From: Nocardioides sp. IC4_145 | GTDB taxonomy: Bacteria > Actinomycetota > Actinomycetes > Propionibacteriales > Nocardioidaceae | NCBI RefSeq assembly: GCF_011250565.1 | Contig: NZ_JAANMS010000014.1 | Location: 1 to 64,000 of the forward strand | DNA: 64,000 nt | Reading direction: 5' to 3' | Shown here: piece after piece, positions 25,872 through 33,807 of the stretch | Layout of the letters: every line of letters begins with the position of its first letter | Position numbering within the stretch: the first letter of the stretch is position 1 | Translations under genes and position numbers: made by a program | Notes under the pieces: model-generated | What the model saw: the letters and a program-made list of their open reading frames with translations, nothing else | What the model was told of the DNA's origin: nothing | Databases searched by the model: none

Positions 25872-26396
25872 CTACGGCTCGTCGGCCACGTTGCCCCGGA
25901 CCACGTCAGGTCCGGGGCGTTCGTCGTTCCCGGGCCCGGGACGCCGCGTTCCCGGCGTCCCGAAGCCCGGCATGCCGGGGCCGAGGACGACGAGCCGTCG
26001 GGTGACCGCCGAGGTGAGCAGGCCGCGGAACAGCGGGCGGGTCACCGGCAGGATCAGCAGGACGCCGAGGGCGTCGGTGACGAAGCCCGGCGTCAGCAGC
26101 AGCGTGCCGCCGATGAGGACCAGCGCGCCGTCGGCGATCTCGCGGGCGGGCAGCCGCCCGGAGGCCAGGGTCGTGCTCAGCGCGGTCCAGGCGCGGGCGC
26201 CCTCCCGGCGCACCAGCCAGGCGCCGACGGCGCTGTTGAGGACCAGCAGCAGGATCGTCCACCACGCGCCGATGACCTGGCCGACCTGCACCAGGGCGAA
26301 GATCTCGACCAGCGGCATCACGACGAAGGCGACCAGCAGGACCCATGTCCAGCGCCGGCGCCGCGGCGTACGCCTCGATGCACCGAGACCGCTCAC
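25872..26396 (-). CDS. fxsA: FxsA family membrane protein
   Basis: A 174-residue protein with membrane segments near residues 18-40, 45-60 and 88-110 (TWVLLVAFVVMPLVEIFALVQVG, LIGGTLLLTPGFVTD). The pattern VEIFALVQVG and TPGFVTDALG is characteristic of FxsA. In E. coli the protein relieves exclusion of phage T7 by F plasmids; its normal role is unclear. GTG start at 26396 follows GGAGG and overlaps the ppm stop by 4 bp. The C-terminal tail is Gly/Pro-rich. The order lnt-ppm-fxsA next to rbpA is shared with mycobacteria. Confidence 0.9.
   Translation of the reverse strand: MSGLGASRRTPRRRRWTWVLLVAFVVMPLVEIFALVQVGQVIGAWWTILLLVLNSAVGAWLVRREGARAWTALSTTLASGRLPAREIADGALVLIGGTLLLTPGFVTDALGVLLILPVTRPLFRGLLTSAVTRRLVVLGPGMPGFGTPGTRRPGPGNDERPGPDVVRGNVADEP
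25893..25918 (+). terminator. rbpA terminator inside the fxsA 3' end
   Basis: GCCCCGGACC (25893-25902) and GGTCCGGGGC (25909-25918) form a perfect 10-bp stem with a 6-nt loop within the last codons of the convergent fxsA. Confidence 0.7.
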
Positions 26397-27148
26397 GACA
26401 TCCACCTCCGCCACGCCCGGCCGGCCTGGGCTCGTCGCTCCGCGAGCCCCCACTGCGTGATCCGCTTGAGCGACTCGGTGGCGACCGCGCCGCTCATCTT
26501 GGAGTCCCCGCGCTCGCGCTCGACGAACTCGATGGGCACCTCCACGACGCGCAGGCCGGCGGCGAGCGTGCGGGCGACGAGGTCGGTCTGGAAGACGTAG
26601 CCGGTCGACCGCACGTCGGACAGGTCGATCTTCTCCAGGGTCTCGCGACGGAACACGCGGTAGCCCGCGGTCGCGTCGCGCACCGAGACGCCGAGCAGCA
26701 GCCGGACGTAGAGGTTGCCGCCGCGCGACAGCGCCTCCCGGCGCCGTGGCCAGTTGACCACCGACCCGCCGCGGACCCACCGCGACCCGATGACCAGGTC
26801 GGCGTCGGCCAGCGCGTCGAGCAGCAGGTGGAGCTGCTCGGGCTGGTGGGAGCCGTCGGCGTCCATCTCGCCGATGACGTCGTAGCCGTGCTCGAGCGAC
26901 CAGGCGAAGCCGTGGAGGTACGCCGCGCCGAGGCCGCCCTTGGCGGTGCGGTGCAGCACGTGCACGTGGGCGTCCTCGGCCGCGATCCGGTCGGCGATCT
27001 CGCCGGTCCCGTCGGGCGAGGAGTCGTCCACGACGAGCACGTCGACCTCCGGCTCGGCGGTGCGCAGCCGCCCGATGATCCAGGCGATGTTCTCGGCCTC
27101 GTCGTAGGTCGGCACGACCATCACGACCCGGCCCCGTGGCTCGCTCAC
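26393..27148 (-). CDS. ppm: Polyprenol-phosphate mannose synthase (Ppm/Dpm type)
   Basis: A 251-residue family 2 glycosyltransferase. It transfers mannose from GDP-mannose to a polyprenyl phosphate, giving the mannose donor for lipoglycan and protein mannosylation. Motifs are VVPTYDEAENI at the N-terminus, VDDSSPDGTGE, GEMDADGSHQPEQL and GSRWVRGG. No C-terminal membrane helices, so it acts at the inner face of the membrane. In M. tuberculosis the equivalent Ppm1 is fused to an Lnt domain; here the two are separate genes joined by a GTGA overlap, which supports a functional complex. Confidence 0.93.
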   Translation of the reverse strand: MSEPRGRVVMVVPTYDEAENIAWIIGRLRTAEPEVDVLVVDDSSPDGTGEIADRIAAEDAHVHVLHRTAKGGLGAAYLHGFAWSLEHGYDVIGEMDADGSHQPEQLHLLLDALADADLVIGSRWVRGGSVVNWPRRREALSRGGNLYVRLLLGVSVRDATAGYRVFRRETLEKIDLSDVRSTGYVFQTDLVARTLAAGLRVVEVPIEFVERERGDSKMSGAVATESLKRITQWGLAERRAQAGRAWRRWMS

Positions 27149-28710
27149 CGCACGCTCTCCTGCTCCTCGCTCCCCCGGGCCGCCGGACCAACGGCCGGCT
27201 CGGGCGTCTCCCGGCGCCGACGATACGTGAGCACGGACCACAGCAGCCCGACGCCCGTGAGCACGGCGGCGAGCCGGCCGACCCACGGCCCGACGAGGAC
27301 GCCCGGCGTGGTGCCCGACCACAGCCCGACCTCCGCGAGGAGCACCTCCTGCGTGCGCGGCGCCGCGCTGGTGACGACCTCGCCGTCGGGCGTGATGATC
27401 CCCGAGACGCCGTTCGTCGCGGCGACCACGACGGTGCGGCCGGTCTCGATCGCCCGCAGCCGGGTGATCGCGAACTGCTGGTCGATCTGGTCGGTCTCGA
27501 TGAACGTCGCGTTGCTGGTCTGCACGGCCAGCAGCTCGGCGCCGTTGCGCACCTGCGCGTGGATGCCGTCGTCGTAGGCGACGTCGAAGCAGATCGCGTC
27601 GCCGACGGCGGTGCCGGCGATCGTCAGCGGCGTCTCGCGGGTGCCGCTCATCATGTCGCGCGGGATCATCGCGAGCCGGCCGAACTGCCCGGTGAAGAAC
27701 TCGCGGAACGGGATGTACTCGCCGTAGGGCACCGGGTGCCACTTGGTGTACCGCTCCCCCGGCCCCGTCACCGGGTCCCACACGATGCCCTGGTTGAGCA
27801 CGTTGGTCTCGCCGGCGTCGACGATCGCGCCCACCAGGACCGGTACGCCGACCGCCTCGACCGCGCGTCGGATGCCGGCGTTCGTCGCGGCGTCGGCGAA
27901 GGGGTCGACGGCGGTCGAGTTCTCCGGCCAGACCACGAAGTCCGGGCGGGGCGACCGTCCCGCGGCCACCTCGTCGGCGAGCGCGACGGTCGCGTCGACG
28001 TGGTTGTCGGTCACGCCGCGGTAGTCGTAGAGGATGTCGTTGCCCGGACCCGGCACGTCGCCCTGGACGGCCGCGACGGTCACGTCGCCGTCGTCGCCCG
28101 GCTCGAAGGGCACCAGCGCCGGCAGCACCGTCACCACCGCGACCGCGGCGAGCACGGCACCGGCCACGAGGCTCCCCCGTCCTGGGGCGCCACCACGCGC
28201 CCGCACCATCGCGAGCACGAGCGCCGCGAGGAGGCAGCCGAGGAGCGCCAGCAGCGCGCTGAGGCCGACCATGCCGACGTACGCCAGAGCCGGCGCGACG
28301 GGGGTGTCGGCGGCGGCGAACGCGAGCCGCCCCCAGGGCATGCCGCTGAACGGCCAGCCGCTGCGCCAGAGCTCCATCGTGGTCCACGCCGCCGCGAGCC
28401 AGAGCGGCCAGGCGGGCAGGCGGTGGAGGTACGCGGCCGCGGCGCCGAGCAGGCCGTAGAACACGGACTCGACCCCGGCCAGCGCCAGCCACGCGTCGGT
28501 GCCGACGGCGGTCATCCAGTGGATGTGCGGGAAGTAGAACGCCACGCCGAAGACCAGTCCCACCAGGAACCCGGACCGGGCGCGCAGGCCGCGCGTGGCG
28601 AGGGCGAAGCCCGCGACGGCGACGGGCACGACGTACGCCACGGCGACGGGCTCGAAGGCGAGCGCCAGGAGGAGGCCGGCCACGAGGGCGGCGAGGCACC
28701 GCTTCAGCAC
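27145..28710 (-). CDS. lnt: Apolipoprotein N-acyltransferase
   Basis: A 521-residue Lnt that adds the third acyl chain to lipoproteins. Several N-terminal membrane helices (about 1-195) precede a nitrilase-like domain. The catalytic triad is visible: E263 (WPENS), K323 (RYTKWHPVPYGEYIPF) and C374 (DAICFDV). A final membrane segment lies near residue 485. The GTG at 28710 is set by TACGGT 7 nt upstream (leaderless). First gene of the lnt-ppm-fxsA operon. Confidence 0.94.
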   Translation of the reverse strand: MLKRCLAALVAGLLLALAFEPVAVAYVVPVAVAGFALATRGLRARSGFLVGLVFGVAFYFPHIHWMTAVGTDAWLALAGVESVFYGLLGAAAAYLHRLPAWPLWLAAAWTTMELWRSGWPFSGMPWGRLAFAAADTPVAPALAYVGMVGLSALLALLGCLLAALVLAMVRARGGAPGRGSLVAGAVLAAVAVVTVLPALVPFEPGDDGDVTVAAVQGDVPGPGNDILYDYRGVTDNHVDATVALADEVAAGRSPRPDFVVWPENSTAVDPFADAATNAGIRRAVEAVGVPVLVGAIVDAGETNVLNQGIVWDPVTGPGERYTKWHPVPYGEYIPFREFFTGQFGRLAMIPRDMMSGTRETPLTIAGTAVGDAICFDVAYDDGIHAQVRNGAELLAVQTSNATFIETDQIDQQFAITRLRAIETGRTVVVAATNGVSGIITPDGEVVTSAAPRTQEVLLAEVGLWSGTTPGVLVGPWVGRLAAVLTGVGLLWSVLTYRRRRETPEPAVGPAARGSEEQESVR

Positions 28711-29129
28711 GAGGACGACCGTATCCGGCCGCCCCTGGGGCACCGGAGCGCCCCCGAACCCCTTCGGGCCATCCCGGCCGCTGCTGGGTGCCGGCGCCGG
28801 GAAGTTGTCTAGGGGGGTCGGGGGCTGCTCCGCGTCCGTCCTCGTGGGGCGGACCGACCTCCGCGAACAGGGCTGGAGCGGCGTTGGGCACCACACCCCC
28901 CGGCCCGGTCACTCGGACGTCGGTCCGCGGCCACGATCTGCCTGGGCGGACGGGACACCTTCACCGGCGGCGGCGGCCACTGTCAACGCGCGGCTGACCT
29001 GCGGCGACGCGCAAAGCAGCAGGTCAGGGCGGTGCCCGGACCGCCCATCCGGGTGAGAATTTCTCCCGGTGCGCGGCGTGTCGCGCCCGCGACCCGCCGA
29101 TGACCGGTCCAGACGACCCGACCCGCTGG
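28711..29129. other. Non-coding region with inverted repeats, no gene seen
   Basis: About 420 nt between the lnt start and the stop of the acyl-CoA ligase. No frame with convincing codon bias is present. It holds the lnt -10 element, perfect 9-bp arms CTGACCTGC / GCAGGTCAG (28994-29002, 29019-29027), a CCCGGA / TCCGGG hairpin (29035-29053) that could terminate the ligase transcript, and an AT-rich palindrome GAGAATTTCTC (29055-29065). Confidence 0.6.
28718..28723 (-). promoter_or_regulatory. -10 element, leaderless promoter of lnt
   Basis: TACGGT on the minus strand ends 7 nt before the GTG at 28710. Confidence 0.6.
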
Positions 29130-30830
29130 CTAGACCGCGGGTCCAGCCGCCTCGCGCTCCTGCACGAGGGTGAGCACCTCGCGGCGCAGCACCTTGCCCA
29201 TCGGGTTGGTGGGCAGCTCGTCGAGGACGACGTAGCGCCGCGGCACCTTGTACGCCGTAAGCGCGGCGCGGGCGTGCTCGTCCAGGGCCGCGGGTCCGGG
29301 GGTGCGACCGGGCGCGGCCACGACCGCGGCGACGACCTGCTCGCTGCCCGATCCGTCGGGCACGCCGACAACGGCGGCGTCCGCCACGTCGGGGTGGGTG
29401 CGCAGCGCGGCCTCGACCTCGCTGGGGTAGACGTTGAAGCCCCCGGTGATGATCAGCTCCTTGACCCGGTCGACGACGGTGAGGAAGCCGTCCTCGCTCA
29501 TGGTCACGACGTCACCGGTGCGGAACCAGCCGTCGTGGAAGGCGGCCCCGGTCTCCTCCGGGCGGCCGCGGTAGCCGTCGAAGACCTGCGGGCCGCGAAC
29601 GAGCAGCTCGCCGGGCTCGCCCAGCGCCACGTCGCGGTCCAGGTCGTCACGGTCGGCGACGCGGACCTCGGTGTCGGGGAACGGCACGCCGATCGCGCCC
29701 GGTCGGCGCCCGGTCGACATCGGGTTGCCGACGATGACCGGCGAGGTCTCGGTCAGCCCGTAGCCCTCGACCAGCAGCCCGCCGGTCGTCGCCTCCCAGC
29801 GCTCGACCAGCTCGGCCGGCAGCGGCATCGCGCCCGACAGTCCGTACCGGATGCCCTGCAGCGAGACGCCCCGCCGCTGCGCCTCCTCGGCGATCCTCCG
29901 GTAGAGCGGCGGCACGGCCGGGACGAAGGTCGGGACGCGGCGGCCGACGGCGTCGAGCACCAGGTCGACGTCGGGCTTGGGCAGCAGCACCAGCCGGGCG
30001 CCCAGCATCACGCCGAGCAGGACCGACACGGTGACGCCGTAGGCGTGGAACAGCGGCAGCGCCACGAGGAACGTCTCCTCGCCCTCGCGCAGGCCGGAGA
30101 CCCACGCGCGGCCCTGCGCGCAGTTCGCGACCAGGTTGCGGTGGCGCAGCTCGGCGCCCTTCGGGGTACCCGTGGTCCCGGAGGTGTAGAGCACCAGGGC
30201 GACGTCGTCCGCCGTGGGACGCGGGTGGTCGCGAGCGACCGGCGGCGCGGCGACCAGCTCGGCCCACGGCACGGCGCCCGGCGCGGGGGCGGTCAGCTCG
30301 GCGCGGGCGCGTCGGGCCTTCGCGATCGGCAGCCGCAGGGCTACCCGCTTGGCCAGCGGCAGCGCGGCGGTCAGGTCGACCGCGACGACGTGCTCGAGCG
30401 CGGACCCCTCCCGCAGCGCGTCGACCACCGGCACGACCTTGTCCCAGACGACGGCCACGCGGGCGCCGTGGTCGGCGAACGGCGCGCGCAGCTCCTCGCT
30501 CGTGTAGAGCGGGTTGTGCTCGACCACGACTGCGCCGAGGCGCACGACGGCGTGGAAGGCGACGACGTGCTGCGGGCAGTTCGGCATCAGCAGCGCGACC
30601 GGGTCGCCCGGACCGACCCCCAGCCGGCGCAGGCCCTCCGCAGCCCGCTCGACCTGGTCGGCCAGCTCGGCGTACGTCGTCGTCCGGCCCAGGAAGTCCA
30701 GCGCCACGCGGTCCGCGTGCCGCTCGACGGCCCGCTCGAGCTGGTCGACCAGCGAGTGGTCCGGGTAGTCCAGGTGGAGCGGCACCCCGGGTGCGTACGA
30801 GCCTGCCCACGGCGGTGCGTCGGTACTCAA
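29130..30830 (-). CDS. Long-chain fatty-acid-CoA ligase (FadD-like)
   Basis: A 566-residue AMP-forming acyl-CoA synthetase. ATP-binding P-loop LYTSGTTGTPKG near 190, the A5 motif VEGYGLTETSP, the hinge region WFRTGDVVTMSEDGFLTVVDRVKELI and the C-terminal catalytic lysine in NPMGKVLRREV are all intact. It activates a fatty or aryl acid with ATP and CoA. The TTG start at 30830 is set by AGGAGG 7 nt upstream. It is read in the same direction as the TetR gene at 30871-31476, with 40 bp between them, so that regulator may control it. Confidence 0.94.
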   Translation of the reverse strand: MSTDAPPWAGSYAPGVPLHLDYPDHSLVDQLERAVERHADRVALDFLGRTTTYAELADQVERAAEGLRRLGVGPGDPVALLMPNCPQHVVAFHAVVRLGAVVVEHNPLYTSEELRAPFADHGARVAVVWDKVVPVVDALREGSALEHVVAVDLTAALPLAKRVALRLPIAKARRARAELTAPAPGAVPWAELVAAPPVARDHPRPTADDVALVLYTSGTTGTPKGAELRHRNLVANCAQGRAWVSGLREGEETFLVALPLFHAYGVTVSVLLGVMLGARLVLLPKPDVDLVLDAVGRRVPTFVPAVPPLYRRIAEEAQRRGVSLQGIRYGLSGAMPLPAELVERWEATTGGLLVEGYGLTETSPVIVGNPMSTGRRPGAIGVPFPDTEVRVADRDDLDRDVALGEPGELLVRGPQVFDGYRGRPEETGAAFHDGWFRTGDVVTMSEDGFLTVVDRVKELIITGGFNVYPSEVEAALRTHPDVADAAVVGVPDGSGSEQVVAAVVAAPGRTPGPAALDEHARAALTAYKVPRRYVVLDELPTNPMGKVLRREVLTLVQEREAAGPAV

Positions 30831-30870
30831 CGAAGGTCCTCCTGGAGGTCGGGTGCCGGACCTGACCACG

Positions 30871-31476
30871 CTACGCCGGGGCGTCGCTCCTACTGCCCGC
30901 AGGTGCCGGCGGTACGCCGAGCAGCTGGCGGGCGAGCGCGGCGTAGGTGTCGGCCAGCTCGGCCAGCGGCATCGGGCCGGCGGCGTCGTACCACCGGGCG
31001 ACGCCGCTGCACATCTCCAGCAGCGCCCGCCGGGCGACCGCGGGCGAGCCGACCGTGAACGCGCCGGCGGCCGTGCCGGCGTCGATCGCGTCCTGCCAGA
31101 CGCGCTCGTAGCGGTCGCGCAGCGCCACGACCTCGGCCCGCGCCTCCCCCGTCAGCGCGGACAGCTCGCCGTCGACGACCCGGGTCTCCCGGGGCTGCTC
31201 GGCGTGGCTGACCACGTGCGCGCGGACCAGCGCCTCGACACGGGCCGTCGGGTCCGCGTGCTCGGCGGCGGCCGCCTCGGCCTCGGTCACCAGGCGGCCG
31301 AGGCACTCGCGCATGATCGCGGCGAGCAGATCGGTCTTGGTCCCCATGTAGTGGTAGAGCGAGGCCGAGGAGAGCCCGGCGCGCTCGGCGAGCTGGCGGA
31401 TGCCGACGCCATGGAAGCCGCGCTCGGCGAAGAGGTCGAGCGCCGCCTCGCGCACCCGGTCGGCCGCTCCCGCCAC
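30871..31476 (-). CDS. TetR family repressor
   Basis: A 201-residue regulator. The N-terminal helix-turn-helix (about residues 20-55, IRQLAERAGLSSASLYHYMGTKTDLL) is followed by an all-helical ligand domain that resembles fatty-acyl-CoA responsive TetR proteins. The GTG at 31476 is chosen because GGAGG lies 7 nt before it. It is transcribed divergently from the enoyl-CoA hydratase operon, and a 20-bp palindrome in the gap is its likely operator. Confidence 0.88.
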   Translation of the reverse strand: MAGAADRVREAALDLFAERGFHGVGIRQLAERAGLSSASLYHYMGTKTDLLAAIMRECLGRLVTEAEAAAAEHADPTARVEALVRAHVVSHAEQPRETRVVDGELSALTGEARAEVVALRDRYERVWQDAIDAGTAAGAFTVGSPAVARRALLEMCSGVARWYDAAGPMPLAELADTYAALARQLLGVPPAPAGSRSDAPA

Positions 31477-31533
31477 GCCGCTTCCTCCCACCTGCTTGTG
31501 CCGGCCACCGGTCGCGGCCTACCGTCAGGATGC

Positions 31534-31553
31534 CCGATCGATCGATCGATCGG
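31534..31553. promoter_or_regulatory. Perfect 20-bp palindrome made of GATC repeats
   Basis: CC(GATC)4GG lies midway between the divergent TetR and enoyl-CoA hydratase genes. TetR operators of fatty-acid pathways often contain CGATCG cores, so this is the probable binding site. Confidence 0.7.
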
Positions 31554-31604
31554 AAGTGCCGGCGCGGTGCCGGTGCTGATGGCGAGAGGTGAGGGAGGCG
31601 GACG

Positions 31605-32351
31605 GTGGTCGTCCACTACGAGCGCGACGGGGCGGTCGCCCGGATCGTCCTGGACCGGCCGGACCGGCTCAACGCCGTCACCGCCGAGCTGACCGACGGG
31701 CTGGTCGCCGCGCTGCGGCGCGCGCTCGTCGAGGAGGTGCGCGCGGTGGTGCTCAGCGGCCGCGGCCGGGCGTTCTGCGCCGGCCACGACCTCAAGGAGG
31801 AGCCGCCGGTCGAGACCGTGCTCCAGACCCGCGGCCGGCTCGAGGCGATCCAGGACGTCACGCGGCTGGTGCGGGAGCTGCCCGCGCCGGTGGTGGCGGC
31901 GGTGCACGGCTACGCGCTCGGAGCGGGCTGCGAGTTCGCGCTCGCCTGCGACGTGGTGGTCGCGACCGAGGACGCCGCGTTCGGCTTCCCCGAGGTCAGC
32001 GTCGGGCTGTCGGTGACCGGCGGGATCTCGCGGCTGCTCCCCCACCTCGTCGGCTGGGCCCGCGCCAAGGAGCTGCTGCTGCTCGGCGAGCGGGTGTCGG
32101 GCGCCGAGGCCGCTCGGATCGGCATGGTCGCCCGGGCGGTTCCTGCCGGCGAGCACGAGACGGCCGCGCTCGACCTGGCCCACCGGCTGGCCGACCGGCC
32201 GCCGCTGGCGGTCAGCCTGGCCAAGCAGGTCCTCGACCAGGGGCTCGACGCGACCTTCGGCGAGGCGCTGGCCCGCGAGGTCGACCACGCCGTCCTCACG
32301 TCGCTGTCGGGCGAGGGCGAGGCGCCGCGCACGGAGTTCGTCCGTGGCTGA
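31605..32351 (+). CDS. Enoyl-CoA hydratase/isomerase
   Basis: A 248-residue crotonase-fold enzyme. It shows LDRPDRLNAVT, the oxyanion-hole segment GRGRAFCAGHDLKE and the second one YALGAGCEFALACD. It has Glu at FGFPEVSVGL where hydratases keep a catalytic acid; which of the two usual glutamates is retained cannot be settled by eye. Expected to act on acyl-CoAs in the pathway served by the next gene. GTG start with GGGAGG upstream. It overlaps the acyl-CoA ligase gene by 8 bp. Confidence 0.9.
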   Translation: MVVHYERDGAVARIVLDRPDRLNAVTAELTDGLVAALRRALVEEVRAVVLSGRGRAFCAGHDLKEEPPVETVLQTRGRLEAIQDVTRLVRELPAPVVAAVHGYALGAGCEFALACDVVVATEDAAFGFPEVSVGLSVTGGISRLLPHLVGWARAKELLLLGERVSGAEAARIGMVARAVPAGEHETAALDLAHRLADRPPLAVSLAKQVLDQGLDATFGEALAREVDHAVLTSLSGEGEAPRTEFVRG

Positions 32352-33807
32352 GCGGGTTCCCGGGCAGCTGCCCACCGACCTGGTCGCGGCGGTCGAGCAC
32401 GCGGCCGCTGCCTGGCCGGACCGGCCGGCGTGGACGTTCGAGGCCGCCGACGGGAGCACCACCGTGCTGACCTTCGCCGAGGTGGCGGACCGGACGGCGG
32501 CGTACGCCGCGGGGTTGCGGGCGCTGGGCGTCGCTCCGGGCGACCACGTCGCGGTGATGGTCGGCAACGAGCCCGGCTTCCCGCTGACCTGGCTGGCGCT
32601 GGCGCGGCTGGGCGCGGCGATCGTGCCGCTGAACGTCCGCTACCGCTCCGCCGACGCCCAGCACCTCGTCGACGACGCCGGCGTGCGGCTGGCCGTCACG
32701 ACGGCCGAGCACCGGGCCGTCCTCGACGGGCTCGCCCGGCCGCCGCGCGTGGTGCTGCTCGACGAGCTCGCCGCGGGGCACGAGTCGCCGGCGGCGTACG
32801 AGCAGGGGCCGGTGGACCGCGAGGCGGTGGTGAACGTGCAGTACACCTCCGGCACGACCGGCAGGCCGAAGGGCTGCCTGCTCACCCACGAGTACTGGAC
32901 GACGCTCGGCGGCTCCATGCTGAGCGAGTTCCCGCACCTGACGCGCGACGACGTCATGCTCACCGCGCAGCCGTTCCACTACGTCGACCCGCAGTGGAAC
33001 GTCGTGGCCGCGCTGCTCTCGGGTGCGCACCTGGTCGTGCTCGACGGCTTCCATCCCTCGACGTTCTGGGAGCGGGTGCGCGCGCACGGCGTGACGTACT
33101 TCTACTGCCTGGCCTCGATGCCGGTGCTGCTGCACAAGATGCCGCCGGACCCGGCCGACCGCGACCACCGGGTGCGCGCGGTGCAGTGCTCGGCGATCCC
33201 GCCCTCGCTGCACGCCCGGCTCGAGGAGCGGTGGGGCGTGGGGTGGTACGAGGCCTTCGGCATGACCGAGACCGGCGCCGACATCCGCGTGACCGCCGAG
33301 GACCACGACGCGCTGGTGGGCACCGGCAGCCTCGGGCGCCCCGCCGGGCACCGGGAGGCGCGGGTCGTCGACGGCGAGCTGTGGCTGCGCGGGCCGGGGA
33401 TGATGACCGGCTACCTGGGCCACCCGAGCCCGTTCCGTCACGGCTGGTTCCCCACCGGTGACCTGGCGCGGATCGACGAGGACGGTCGGGTCTTCCTCCA
33501 GGGCCGGCTCAAGGACATGATCCGGCGCAGTGGCGAGAACGTCGCCGCGCACGAGGTCGAGGAGGTGCTGATGAGCCATCCCGAGGTGCGGCTCGCGGCC
33601 GTCGTCGGCGTGCCCGACGAGGTGCGCGGCGAGGAGGTCATGGCGTACGTCGTCGCGCCGGGACTCCCCGAGGCGGACGTGCCGGCGGTGCTCGGCTCGT
33701 GGTGCTCCGAGCGGCTCGCGGCGTTCAAGGTCCCGTCGCGGTGGGCCGTGCGCGACGAGCTGCCGCTGACCGCCTCGCACCGGGTCGCGAAGGCGCAGCT
33801 CGCGTGA
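32344..33807 (+). CDS. Acyl-CoA synthetase (AMP-forming, CaiC-like)
   Basis: A 487-residue ligase. Motifs are VQYTSGTTGRPKG, EAFGMTETGADIR, FPTGDLARIDEDGRVFLQGRLKDMIRRSGENV and the C-terminal catalytic lysine near SHRVAKAQLA. The sequence is like crotonobetaine/carnitine and other small or cyclic acid CoA ligases. It overlaps the hydratase gene by 8 bp and the amidohydrolase gene by 4 bp (GTGA), so all are made from one mRNA. Substrate unknown. Confidence 0.92.
   Translation: MAERVPGQLPTDLVAAVEHAAAAWPDRPAWTFEAADGSTTVLTFAEVADRTAAYAAGLRALGVAPGDHVAVMVGNEPGFPLTWLALARLGAAIVPLNVRYRSADAQHLVDDAGVRLAVTTAEHRAVLDGLARPPRVVLLDELAAGHESPAAYEQGPVDREAVVNVQYTSGTTGRPKGCLLTHEYWTTLGGSMLSEFPHLTRDDVMLTAQPFHYVDPQWNVVAALLSGAHLVVLDGFHPSTFWERVRAHGVTYFYCLASMPVLLHKMPPDPADRDHRVRAVQCSAIPPSLHARLEERWGVGWYEAFGMTETGADIRVTAEDHDALVGTGSLGRPAGHREARVVDGELWLRGPGMMTGYLGHPSPFRHGWFPTGDLARIDEDGRVFLQGRLKDMIRRSGENVAAHEVEEVLMSHPEVRLAAVVGVPDEVRGEEVMAYVVAPGLPEADVPAVLGSWCSERLAAFKVPSRWAVRDELPLTASHRVAKAQLA

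Noticed and set aside
28788..28997. A small plus-strand frame in the 420-nt gap
   Set aside because: No ribosome binding site and poor codon bias.
29055..29065. GAGAATTTCTC as an operator
   Set aside because: Too short, with no gene start within 100 bp in the right direction; noted only as part of the gap.
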